Origin: Sulfurovum sp.
GTDB taxonomy: Bacteria > Campylobacterota > Campylobacteria > Campylobacterales > Sulfurovaceae
Reading direction: 5' to 3'
Length of the DNA: 14,563 bases
NCBI GenBank assembly: GCA_022729615.1
Contig: DZAQ01000004.1
Location: forward strand, 1-14,563
Shown here: one piece after another, positions 7,189-13,631 of the stretch
Layout of the letters: each line of letters begins with the position of its first letter
Position numbering within the stretch: position 1 is the first letter of the stretch
The notes under the pieces: model-generated
Seen by the model: only the letters and a program-made list of their open reading frames with translations
Databases searched by the model: none
What the model was told of the DNA's origin: nothing
Translations under genes and position numbers: made by a program

Positions 7189-7782
7189 CTACGATACTAT
7201 CTTGATGGGCGTACCGGAAGTGACGGCATACCACAGTTCGTCCATTGCATCATTGGTAACTGCTATACATCCGTTCGTCCAGTCATGCTTGAGCGTATAA
7301 TCATTGCCTTTGCCGTCAGAATTCCAAAACGGCTGTGCATGGATCGTGATACCGCCTCCCGCAGAAACGCCTTTTTTGTTCGCATCCCTAACATCCTCTT
7401 GGCTTGGGTAAGAGATAGATATCATCCGATAGTATTTTGGGTGGCACTTTTTGCGAGTGATGACATAGGTTCCCTCCGGAGTTCTGAAGTCCCCCTCTTT
7501 TATCTTGTCGCCTTTGGGATTTTTGCCCAAAGAGATACGAAATGAGTAGAGTTTTTGACCATTTTTATACAAAGAAAGTTTTCGTTCACCCTTTGAAACC
7601 ACAATAAGATCGATCTTTTTGTTCTCTAAAAAATCTCTCTTATTGCCTAACTCCTTCAGACAGCCTTGAGTTTCATAGTCGCCCTCTTTGTATGAAAGCT
7701 TTGCCTCCTCTTGGCATCCACTCAAAAAAAAGAGTGAAAACAGCAAAAGAAAACCCAAAAAAATACTATTTCTTAATAACAA
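7189..7782 (-). CDS. L,D-transpeptidase (YkuD) lipoprotein, second copy
   Basis: 197 aa. Signal peptide with lipobox LSGC (lipidated C23), so probably attached to a periplasmic membrane face. The YkuD domain covers about 55-197, with H148 (TIHAQP) and the catalytic C172 in TNGCIAVTN; the more usual Arg after GC[IV] is replaced by Ala-Val. Such enzymes make or edit meso-DAP cross-links or attach proteins to peptidoglycan. The frame extends to 7830, but TTG at 7782 is the best start: AAGGAG lies exactly six bases upstream, inside the preceding gene, giving a 17-base overlap. Paralogue of the gene just upstream, with matching C41 and C113 that may form a disulfide. Activity as transpeptidase, carboxypeptidase or amidase cannot be separated by eye. 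Confidence 0.88.
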   Translation of the reverse strand: MLLRNSIFLGFLLLFSLFFLSGCQEEAKLSYKEGDYETQGCLKELGNKRDFLENKKIDLIVVSKGERKLSLYKNGQKLYSFRISLGKNPKGDKIKEGDFRTPEGTYVITRKKCHPKYYRMISISYPSQEDVRDANKKGVSAGGGITIHAQPFWNSDGKGNDYTLKHDWTNGCIAVTNDAMDELWYAVTSGTPIKIVS

Positions 7783-8362
7783 TCGGCACTCCTTCCCGCA
7801 CTGCATACCAAAGCTTTTCCATGGATTCATTGGTCACGGCTACACACCCTTGTGTCCAATTATTTGCCAAAGTATGTTTATTGCCTTTCCCGCTTGTATT
7901 CCAAGTGGGCTGCGCGTGGATCGTAATATCTCCCCCCGGAGAGAGACCTTTTGCCTTCGCCTGCTGCACATCATTGGCATTCGGATAGGAGATACACAAA
8001 GATCGGTAGTATTTTTGTGAGCAGAGCTTGCGCCTAATCCAATATTGTCCCTCCGGAGTCTTGAAATCTCCAGCCATTACCTTGTCACCGTCACCTGAGT
8101 TTCTGCCAAGCGAAACGGGGAGAGTTTCAACCTTTTTGCCGTCACGGTAGAGCTCCATTGTGCGTTTTGATTTATATACGATGATCATATCGATGCGTTC
8201 GCCCTCATCGATGTCGTTTGCAAGCGCCATCTCCTTTTCACACTCTTTGATATCATAATATTTGCCGTTTGTTTTGGCTGTTTTATATCTAGTCGTACTC
8301 TCAATGCCTCCGCACCCGGCAAAAAGTATCAGTACAACACCGGCAATCCACCATTCTCTCAT
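7766..8362 (-). CDS. L,D-transpeptidase (YkuD) lipoprotein, first copy
   Basis: 198 aa. Short signal peptide with lipobox FAGC (C17). YkuD domain at about 57-198: LYRDGKKVETLPVSLG opening strands, GDFKTPEG at 98-105, H149 in TIHAQPTW and catalytic C173 in TQGCVAVTN. Cysteines 41 and 114 are shared with the downstream copy; C123 is unique. The ATG at 8362 is chosen over an in-frame TTG one codon earlier; GGGGG lies about eight bases upstream. The AT-rich stretch upstream (8366-8400) offers several imperfect -10 boxes and no clear choice. First gene of a three-gene unit with the second L,D-transpeptidase and the 128-aa protein. Confidence 0.9.
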   Translation of the reverse strand: MREWWIAGVVLILFAGCGGIESTTRYKTAKTNGKYYDIKECEKEMALANDIDEGERIDMIIVYKSKRTMELYRDGKKVETLPVSLGRNSGDGDKVMAGDFKTPEGQYWIRRKLCSQKYYRSLCISYPNANDVQQAKAKGLSPGGDITIHAQPTWNTSGKGNKHTLANNWTQGCVAVTNESMEKLWYAVREGVPIVIKK

Positions 8363-8465
8363 CAAGCAACCCCCATTAAAATATAATATATTTTAACATA
8401 AAATCAAAAACAATCAAAAGAATAGGATGAAAATTTGAAAAAGTGTGGGGAGGAGAGGTGTTTGG

Positions 8466-8494
8466 AACTCCCTCAAAGAGAGAAAGAGGGAGCC
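8466..8494. terminator. Hairpin downstream of tpx
   Basis: CTCCCTC at 8468-8474 pairs with GAGGGAG at 8486-8492 around an 11-base purine-rich loop; two G-U pairs can extend the stem on the minus strand. It lies just past the tpx stop (8505, minus strand). No T-run follows in that direction, so this may be a processing or stability hairpin rather than an intrinsic terminator. Confidence 0.4.
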
Positions 8495-8504
8495 CTAAGA
8501 GAAA

Positions 8505-9026
8505 TTATTTAGCTGCCGCTTCTTTTGCAGCATCAAGCGCTTCAGCATAATCAGGCTCAGTTGTGATCTCGGATACAACTTGTTTGTAAGCAACTTTGCC
8601 ATCTTTGCCGACCACAAAGATAACTCTCGCCATGATACCGGCAAGCGGACCATCAGCCAAAAGCACACCGTAAGCATTTGCAAAATCTTTGTTTCTAAAG
8701 TCTGAACAAACTTTTAGGTTTTCAATACCTGCGGCGCCACACCATCTAGCAGCCGCAAACGGAAGGTCCATAGATACAGTGATAACCTCTACGCCATCCA
8801 AAGATGCTGCTTCAGCATTGAATCTTCTTGTTTCTGCGTCACATACACCAGTATCGAGTGAAGGTACAGCTACTACCAATTGCACTTTGCCCTCTCCGCC
8901 GATTGTCTCGTTTTGAAGCATTGGATTGCAGTTTACTACAGTTACTACCGGAGCAGTATCACCTACATTAATTTGTGTACCCGCTAGGTTACATACGATA
9001 TCGTTTTTGAAAGTTACTGTTGCCAT
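8505..9026 (-). CDS. tpx: Thiol peroxidase Tpx
   Basis: Periplasmic-type name in older literature, but a cytosolic atypical 2-Cys peroxiredoxin that reduces H2O2 and alkyl hydroperoxides using thioredoxin. Peroxidatic C62 is in PSLDTGVCDAETRRFN (family PSLDTxVCDxxTRRFN, here with Gly for Pro), resolving C96 is in RWCGAAG, and the active-site arginine is in MARVIFVV. 173 aa, slightly longer than the E. coli protein. The N terminus MATVTFKNDIV fits the family, and AAAAGGA precedes the ATG. No signal peptide. It appears monocistronic, with a 68-base AT-rich upstream gap. Confidence 0.95.
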   Translation of the reverse strand: MATVTFKNDIVCNLAGTQINVGDTAPVVTVVNCNPMLQNETIGGEGKVQLVVAVPSLDTGVCDAETRRFNAEAASLDGVEVITVSMDLPFAAARWCGAAGIENLKVCSDFRNKDFANAYGVLLADGPLAGIMARVIFVVGKDGKVAYKQVVSEITTEPDYAEALDAAKEAAAK

Positions 9027-9094
9027 TTTTTTCCTTTTGATTAATTTACGAAAAGCATTATTCCATAAATAAGATAATTTTACTCTTAATTAAA

Positions 9095-9499
9095 TTATTT
9101 AGTGAAATTTCTCTCCTCTTCTATCTTTTTTAGGACTCTTTGAAATGCCCTGCTTTCGTCATTTTTGAAGTCACTTTGTATCTTATAGTAACACTTAAAA
9201 TCTTTTTTTATCTCAAGCCGCACATACCCGTCAAAATCACTTCCGAGGCTCTTGACCGTAGGATTGTTACAATTTCCTATATGGTATTTCGTAAGTTCCA
9301 CCCTATAGGGGCAGGCTTCATCCTCTTTCATGCCAAACGCTGAGGCGATCATATCTCTCTCTTCTTCATTGAAAACCGCATAATGAAGACATTTTGGGAA
9401 TGTGCGCTCGTCTTGTTCGCAAAAAGAGGAATAGACAGGAAACTTCTCTTGACAGCCCAAAAAAAGGATTCCCAAAACAAAAGCGGCTAAGTATCTCAT
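9095..9499 (-). CDS. Uncharacterised Cys-rich lipoprotein
   Basis: 134 aa, not recognised. Lipoprotein signal with lipobox FLGC (lipidated C16). The mature part contains five further cysteines (27, 37, 63, 77, 103) and ends in a charged helix. The odd number leaves at least one unpaired if disulfides form. The ATG at 9499 is preferred over an in-frame start at 9526: it gives the lipoprotein signal directly and overlaps the upstream stop as ATGA, with no SD, so translation is coupled to the preceding gene. Confidence 0.7.
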   Translation of the reverse strand: MRYLAAFVLGILFLGCQEKFPVYSSFCEQDERTFPKCLHYAVFNEEERDMIASAFGMKEDEACPYRVELTKYHIGNCNNPTVKSLGSDFDGYVRLEIKKDFKCYYKIQSDFKNDESRAFQRVLKKIEEERNFTK

Positions 9500-9891
9500 A
9501 AAATATTGGCGATTCCTTTGACCCACCCTTCCATGGCAGCATTCGCTTCAGGATTTGGAGCCTCCAGAAAACTTATAAAAAAGCTTTCATCCATTTCAGC
9601 CACACCTATTGACCTAGGTCTCACAGCAAGCACTACAGCCTTTGGAAGATGCTTTCCAAAACAGCAGATAATATTTTTTGCCGCTTTGATACCGTCGCCG
9701 ATCTCCCCATCCGGGAGAGACTTGGTGTGTGCGTAGTGATCAAACCTTCCTATATAAGTGGCTATTGGGTGGGTAATAATTTTCTCTTCCAAGTAGTCCA
9801 ATATTTCATCAACGCTCTTGAGGCTTGTTTCGTCCTTTAAAACTTCAAGTGTATAGACCGGATATTTTTCCATAAGTGTACTCTGTTGCAT
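9496..9891 (-). CDS. Conserved uncharacterised protein (possibly DUF6858 family)
   Basis: 131 aa, soluble, no signal peptide. Begins MQQSTLMEKYPVYTLEV and contains RFDHYAHTKSLPDGEIGDG at 49-67, a vicinal pair C76-C77, and RPRSIGVAEMDESF at 91-104. From memory this resembles a family now called DUF6858 in sulfur-oxidising Campylobacterota, but I cannot verify the name and no function is known to me. Conserved His/Tyr/Asp residues and the Cys pair suggest a ligand- or metal-binding site (inference). ATG at 9891 with AAAAGGA upstream and a -10 box at 9920-9925. Coupled by ATGA to the Cys-rich lipoprotein. Confidence 0.7.
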   Translation of the reverse strand: MQQSTLMEKYPVYTLEVLKDETSLKSVDEILDYLEEKIITHPIATYIGRFDHYAHTKSLPDGEIGDGIKAAKNIICCFGKHLPKAVVLAVRPRSIGVAEMDESFFISFLEAPNPEANAAMEGWVKGIANIL

Positions 9892-9919
9892 AGTATTCCT
9901 TTTCGTGATTTAACAAGAG

Positions 9920-9925
9920 ATTGTA
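9920..9925 (-). promoter_or_regulatory. -10 box of the 9891-9095 gene pair
   Basis: Minus-strand TACAAT preceded by AATTTTGA, the lineage's usual pattern. The predicted leader is about 20 bases and includes the AAAAGGA ribosome site. Confidence 0.5.
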
Positions 9926-9952
9926 TCAAAATTTAGTTTATGTTATGAGCTG

Positions 9953-9958
9953 TATAAT
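9953..9958 (+). promoter_or_regulatory. Orphan -10 box reading toward the 3' end of sqr
   Basis: TGTATAAT, a consensus TATAAT with TG immediately before it, on the plus strand where no plus-strand gene follows. Transcription from about 9965 would pass through the structured element at 9975-10060 and run antisense to the sqr 3' end. It may be chance in AT-rich sequence. Confidence 0.35.
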
Positions 9959-9974
9959 TTTTATTTATTTTTAA

Positions 9975-10060
9975 GGGGGGTATGCCTTCGCGGATTTGCA
10001 CCATTCCGACCGTTTGGTTTCAAGCCGGCATACGACGCACAGGCGTCATTTGCCTGCGAC
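9975..10060. other. GC-rich structured intergenic element (candidate RNA or dispersed repeat)
   Basis: Sits between AT-rich flanks right after the sqr stop. It starts with GGGGGG (9975-9980). GTATGCC (9980-9986) and GGCATAC (10027-10033) form a 7-bp closing stem over 40 bases holding two smaller hairpins: CGGA/TCCG from 9991 and ACC-GTTT-GGT at 10010-10019. A perfect GACGC-ACAG-GCGTC hairpin (10034-10047) follows without a gap. An alternative CAGGC/GCCTG pairing (10040-10044 with 10052-10056) excludes it. The strand of action is unknown. I do not recognise it as a known riboswitch or tRNA. Composition unlike its surroundings fits either a small RNA or an inserted repeat. Confidence 0.45.
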
Positions 10061-10062
10061 TC

Positions 10063-11247
10063 TTACATCCCGGGAATTCTTGGAATTTTTCCAAGCTTGG
10101 AATTTTTGCAGTACCATCCCCATCCCTTTTTCATCCAGTGTCCCACTACCGGCAAGGGGATCATTTTGCCGCCGTGATTGTTTCTATACACAAATGCCGC
10201 GCCGTCTCCGCTATCCATGACGCAAAGAATATTGATATGCTCCAAATAACCCTTTCTCTCTTCAATGCCCCGGATCATCGCATCGATATTAAATGCGGTA
10301 TTTCGCGCCATCACCTCCGCGATATGCCCCTGCTTCGCACGCCAATCAGGACCATCCAGCGCAGCTGAATCACCGATCGCGAAGAGGCTGGATTGCTCCG
10401 GAGCTATGTCATAGTCATGCATCACTTCGCAGTAATCATTGATTTGTATAAATCCGGATTCATTGAGCGGCAGATCAGAGTTTTCAAATACGGGGTGGCC
10501 GTCGCCGGCAGGAATAAACATCGTAAAATCACTCTCTAGTTTGCTCTCATCTTCAAATACAATGCCATCGGCTTCAAATCGGCTGATTTTTTTGCCAAAT
10601 CGTTTTTGTATTTTGAGTTTATTGAAATAGACATCCATCATTTTCAAAGCCTGCGAACCCATCCTCGCACCCGGCTGCTCCATCGGCGCGAAGAAGGTCA
10701 ATTCAAATTTATCACGGATCCCAAGTTTTTTGAGGCGGTTGTGGAGATTGAATATCACCTCAAAAGCGGGACCGCCCCTGACATTGCTCGGGTCTTTCGG
10801 ATTGCCCCCAAAACCCATGGCGATCTTTCCGCCTCCTCTGCTGATCAAAGCGTCAATGCGCTCTTTGATCTTTGGAGCCTCTTCCGGTTTGCCGCAAATC
10901 GAGAGGAAATGCTCGCTTCCCGCATGCTTCATCTTCCCGCTGCCCAGAGCAACGACCAGATAATCTGCTGTATATTCGCCGCCTAGGCAGACAACGCGTT
11001 TTTCTTTGGAGTGGATCTCTTTGACCTCATCAAGCACAAGCTCAAATCCATGAGCTTTTTGTAGTTCGCCAAGCGAAACACTGACATCCTTCATCGTAGC
11101 TTCGCCTGTCGGGATCCAAATAGAGGTCGGATAGATATAAAAAAAATCTCTATCGCTTATGAGTGTGACAGAAATATCTTTTTTCCGCAAAAAAATAGCC
11201 GCCTCGACGCCGGCAAAACCACCGCCCAATATTAATACTTGCGACAT
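10063..11247 (-). CDS. Sulfide:quinone-reductase-like FAD oxidoreductase
   Basis: 394 aa. Two-dinucleotide-binding-domain flavoprotein: GGGFAG at 8-13 binds the FAD ADP moiety, ALGSG lies near 100-104, and FAIGDSAALDG at 289-299 is the second FAD motif. Cysteines C118 (SICGKPEEA) and C342 (ILCVMDSGDG) sit where SQRs carry their redox disulfide pair; C380 is in the amphipathic C-terminal tail (GWGWYCKNSK) that could touch the membrane. The expected reaction is sulfide oxidation to polysulfide or sulfur with quinone as acceptor, at the periplasmic membrane face. There is no signal peptide, as is usual for SQR. The ATG at 11247 (GGAGG upstream) is chosen over a GTG one codon earlier. FCSD-like flavoproteins and other SQR-family oxidoreductases remain possible. 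It ends the ccoG operon, an apt partner for cbb3 respiration. Confidence 0.82.
   Translation of the reverse strand: MSQVLILGGGFAGVEAAIFLRKKDISVTLISDRDFFYIYPTSIWIPTGEATMKDVSVSLGELQKAHGFELVLDEVKEIHSKEKRVVCLGGEYTADYLVVALGSGKMKHAGSEHFLSICGKPEEAPKIKERIDALISRGGGKIAMGFGGNPKDPSNVRGGPAFEVIFNLHNRLKKLGIRDKFELTFFAPMEQPGARMGSQALKMMDVYFNKLKIQKRFGKKISRFEADGIVFEDESKLESDFTMFIPAGDGHPVFENSDLPLNESGFIQINDYCEVMHDYDIAPEQSSLFAIGDSAALDGPDWRAKQGHIAEVMARNTAFNIDAMIRGIEERKGYLEHINILCVMDSGDGAAFVYRNNHGGKMIPLPVVGHWMKKGWGWYCKNSKLGKIPRIPGM
10079..10107. repeat. Palindrome and direct repeat in the sqr 3' end; terminator-like on the plus strand
   Basis: TTGGAATTTTT occurs at 10080-10090 and 10097-10107, and TTCCAAGCTTGGAA at 10089-10102 is a perfect 14-base palindrome. 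On the plus strand CTTGGAA-TTT-TTCCAAG (10079-10095) forms a 7-bp hairpin, with T5 eight bases further on, which could end a transcript from the 9953 promoter. On the minus strand it encodes the last residues of the flavoprotein, so coding constraint alone may explain it. Confidence 0.35.
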
Positions 11248-11258
11248 CACTCCTCCTT

Positions 11259-11462
11259 TTATTTGCTTTTTTGTGTTGTGCTTTCTAGATTTGTGGGCGT
11301 CAACTCATCAGAAACATGAGAATTGGCTTTGATGATCCCATATATTGCGCCAACCAACAATCCGGAGAGTATCACAACCCAGATCGTTAACCGCTTCTCT
11401 TTGCTTTCATTGTTGTTGTAGTCCTCGATCGACTCGAGACTTGGCTCATCGATCTGCTTCAT
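11259..11462 (-). CDS. 67-aa single-span membrane protein between ccoG and sqr
   Basis: Acidic N-terminal 24 residues (MKQIDEPSLESIEDYNNNES), one transmembrane helix at about 26-45 (LTIWVVILSGLLVGAIYGII) and a short polar tail. By the positive-inside rule KEKR before the helix puts the N terminus in the cytoplasm. The ATG directly follows the ccoG TAA, with GAAGAG overlapping as a weak ribosome site; 11 bases separate it from the flavoprotein ATG. Not recognised. Its place suggests an accessory to CcoG/cbb3 assembly or a membrane anchor for the flavoprotein (inference). The tight spacing on both sides supports a real gene. Confidence 0.7.
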   Translation of the reverse strand: MKQIDEPSLESIEDYNNNESKEKRLTIWVVILSGLLVGAIYGIIKANSHVSDELTPTNLESTTQKSK

Positions 11463-12929
11463 TTACTCTTCACTTTTATTGAGCAGGTCGGCTCTAGGAT
11501 AGACAAAGACTGTTTGACGATCTACGACGATCTTCTCTTTTTCATCCACTGCGTACGCTCTTATCGTAACCGGGATCGGCGTATCTTTTCTTGCATCATT
11601 GACGAGCTGCTCATGCGCCTCCATCACGACAACCTTTTTCTTCTTCTGTCCCGCCCCGATTTTGAATGGTTCGGTCGGTTTGGCTATTTTTATTTTGTCA
11701 TTGCCCACAATTTCAAAAAAGTAGGTATGCTCTTTACTGTCTGTATTTGTAAACAAGAAGAGATAGTCGTTTTCGACCACTCTATTATCAAGCACCTTGT
11801 AGAGCCTCGTTGTTTTGTTGACATTGAGCAGCATATGCTCTTTGGTGCTCCCCATAGCAAAGAGAGCGATGAGTACCAATGTCAATATCGTGGCATACGC
11901 TATCACTTTGGGGCGCAGATAGTTTGTTTTGCCCTCATGCTTGAGTGTCTCTTTTTCACTTGACCACTGTACCAAACTTGGCTTTCCAAGCGCGCCCATT
12001 ACCGCAGTACAGGCATCGACACACTCCAAACAGTTGATACACTCAAGCTGCAGCCCTTTGCGTATATCAATATGCGTCGGACAAATCGTGACACAGCTCT
12101 CACATGTAGTACACTCCGCATTCGGACTTACGCTAAGAAGCGCTTTTTGTTTGGTAAACTCTTTCTTGCGATCATATCCATGCCCCTGATAGATTTCGCC
12201 GCCGCGGATCGGATCATATACCGCCATAACCGTATCATCGTCATAAAGAACCGACTGTACGCGGCTATATGGGCAGATATAGACACAAAAGTCCTCCTTG
12301 ATGAAGACGACATCCGCGATCAAAAATGCAGCCAGCGCAAGCGTCGTTCCCACAAGGATCATATGCTCAGACGGATTTTGAATGTAACTGAAAAAATCTT
12401 CCGGCGGGACAAAATACCACATTAAGTTTGCGGCTGCGACCAATGACAACAGTGACCAAAGCAAAATAGCAACTACTTTTTTTACCTTATTCTCACTTTT
12501 GCTCATATCGGGTTCGTTTTGCTTGTTTTTGATACGCTTTCGCAACCCCAGCAATTTGGTCTCTATGCCGTCACGATATATGACGCGAAAAATCGTCTGC
12601 GGGCACGCCCATCCGCACCAAGCGCGACCGCCTACCGCAGTGACTGCGAATATTCCCAAAAAGAGGAGCATCAACAAAAACGGCATCAAATAGAGCTCTT
12701 GCATATCAAATGAGATTCCGGCCAGGTGGAGTTTTTTCTGATCAAAACTCAAAAGAAAGATATGATTCCCTCCGATCTTGATCCACGGCATCACCAGCCC
12801 GACAATCGTCATAGCCGCATAAAACCAATATCGCTTGATTCGATAAGGAATCCATCCCTTCAAATACTCTTTTGTTTGATTTTTACTCTGTTTTACTTCG
12901 GTGCTGCCACCTTGCAAAGTTGTCTCCAT
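11463..12929 (-). CDS. ccoG: Cytochrome cbb3 oxidase maturation protein CcoG (FixG/RdxA)
   Basis: Membrane Fe-S protein that reduces copper during assembly of the CuB centre of cbb3 oxidase. Membrane spans near 35-52, 79-99, 152-172, 189-210 and 340-358. CGWAC at 105-109, FCVYICP at 214-220, two 4Fe-4S motifs (C273, C276, C279, C283 and C297, C300, C303, C307) on the cytoplasmic loop, then a periplasmic IgG-like C-terminal domain from about 365. 488 aa is normal. The ATG at 12929 has GGGGGAG upstream. It starts 12 bases after the resolvase-like gene. The cbb3 structural genes are not in the window, so CcoG here travels with the SQR-like flavoprotein instead of ccoNOQP. Confidence 0.95.
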   Translation of the reverse strand: METTLQGGSTEVKQSKNQTKEYLKGWIPYRIKRYWFYAAMTIVGLVMPWIKIGGNHIFLLSFDQKKLHLAGISFDMQELYLMPFLLMLLFLGIFAVTAVGGRAWCGWACPQTIFRVIYRDGIETKLLGLRKRIKNKQNEPDMSKSENKVKKVVAILLWSLLSLVAAANLMWYFVPPEDFFSYIQNPSEHMILVGTTLALAAFLIADVVFIKEDFCVYICPYSRVQSVLYDDDTVMAVYDPIRGGEIYQGHGYDRKKEFTKQKALLSVSPNAECTTCESCVTICPTHIDIRKGLQLECINCLECVDACTAVMGALGKPSLVQWSSEKETLKHEGKTNYLRPKVIAYATILTLVLIALFAMGSTKEHMLLNVNKTTRLYKVLDNRVVENDYLFLFTNTDSKEHTYFFEIVGNDKIKIAKPTEPFKIGAGQKKKKVVVMEAHEQLVNDARKDTPIPVTIRAYAVDEKEKIVVDRQTVFVYPRADLLNKSEE

Positions 12930-12941
12930 AACTCTCCCCCT

Positions 12942-13604
12942 TTATTGAATTTGATTGTGTCTAAACGGACAAATCAGCAGATCTTTTTGTGCCGATTTAA
13001 ATCCTTCATGCAGTGGACTTTCCAGCCATACGCCCTCCACCATGCCTCTAATATTCCTTGATTCGATATAATCCTTCAGTGAACTTCGGCTCATGTCGAG
13101 TTTTCGGGCAATTGCGCTCACATTCATCCCCTCTTTGAGCATCGAAATTATATCAGCTTGATAGATATCAAACTTTGAACTCGATCGACTCCCCTTTGGT
13201 CGCCCGATCCCAATATCGGTTTGCTCTCTTCGCTCCTCCTCTTGGGAGGCATTGAGCAGCGGGAGAATCTCCCCAAGACTGCTTTGTGCATTGATAGCCA
13301 TTTGAGACGAAGCGATATAGAGTATGATCTCTCTGCCGAGGATACAATGAATAATTTTAATGACCTCATCCATCTTTTCACTCAGCATCCAAACCCCATC
13401 TACTATGATTGCATCACCCTTTTGAAGCCCATGGATGAACTTTTTAAATTGTTCACGCTCCTCAACAGAGTGATTTTTATTTGAATACTCAAAAACCTCT
13501 TTATCGATATGTAAATTTGCACCCAATGAAAATGAGAGAATCGTATTTTGCTGTTCTATGATATTTCGTTTGCCATGCAATTGTCTCAAATATGCATATA
13601 TCAT
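12942..13604 (-). CDS. Catalytically degenerate serine-resolvase-like protein with HTH; probable DNA-binding regulator
   Basis: 220 aa. Residues 1-100 follow the resolvase N-terminal fold: MIYAYLRQL aligns with the M-Y-x-Y-A-R-V-S opening, EQQNTI with the LDRQ region, and QKGDAIIVDGVWML with the REGDxLVVWKLDRLGR strand. The catalytic serine position is L9 and the D-R-L-G-R motif reads W72-M73-L74-S75-E76, so strand cleavage should be impossible. The resolvase linker GRPKG is intact at 134-138, followed by an HTH (GMNVSAIARKLDMSRSSLKDYI, 159-180), so DNA binding should persist. The frame extends to 13670, but the ATG at 13604 is preceded by AAGGGGA and starts the domain. First gene of the ccoG operon; probable operators lie in its promoter. 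Regulation of ccoG/sqr is inference. Confidence 0.82.
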   Translation of the reverse strand: MIYAYLRQLHGKRNIIEQQNTILSFSLGANLHIDKEVFEYSNKNHSVEEREQFKKFIHGLQKGDAIIVDGVWMLSEKMDEVIKIIHCILGREIILYIASSQMAINAQSSLGEILPLLNASQEEERREQTDIGIGRPKGSRSSSKFDIYQADIISMLKEGMNVSAIARKLDMSRSSLKDYIESRNIRGMVEGVWLESPLHEGFKSAQKDLLICPFRHNQIQ

Positions 13605-13631
13605 ACAATCCCCTTTCTTATCATTTGGATA

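Noticed and set aside
9987..10033. Possible tRNA or known riboswitch in the structured element
   Set aside because: TGCAAAT and TTTCAAG loops superficially resemble T-loops, but no acceptor/anticodon-arm arrangement fits, and the conserved cores of the cobalamin, TPP, FMN and SAM classes are absent.
10070..10100. CCCGGG, GAATTC and AAGCTT within 30 bases, resembling a vector polylinker
   Set aside because: On the minus strand it is in-frame coding sequence for the natural tail SKLGKIPRIPGM of the flavoprotein, so vector contamination is not needed as an explanation.
9982..10368. 128-codon plus-strand reading frame beginning MPSRICTIPTVWF
   Set aside because: Mostly antisense to the well-supported flavoprotein gene, no ribosome site with proper spacing, and a composition unlike a real protein; its start lies in the structured element.
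12942..13604. Active phase-variation invertase acting on the divergent promoter
   Set aside because: The catalytic Ser, Asp and Arg positions are all replaced, and no long inverted repeats flank an invertible segment.
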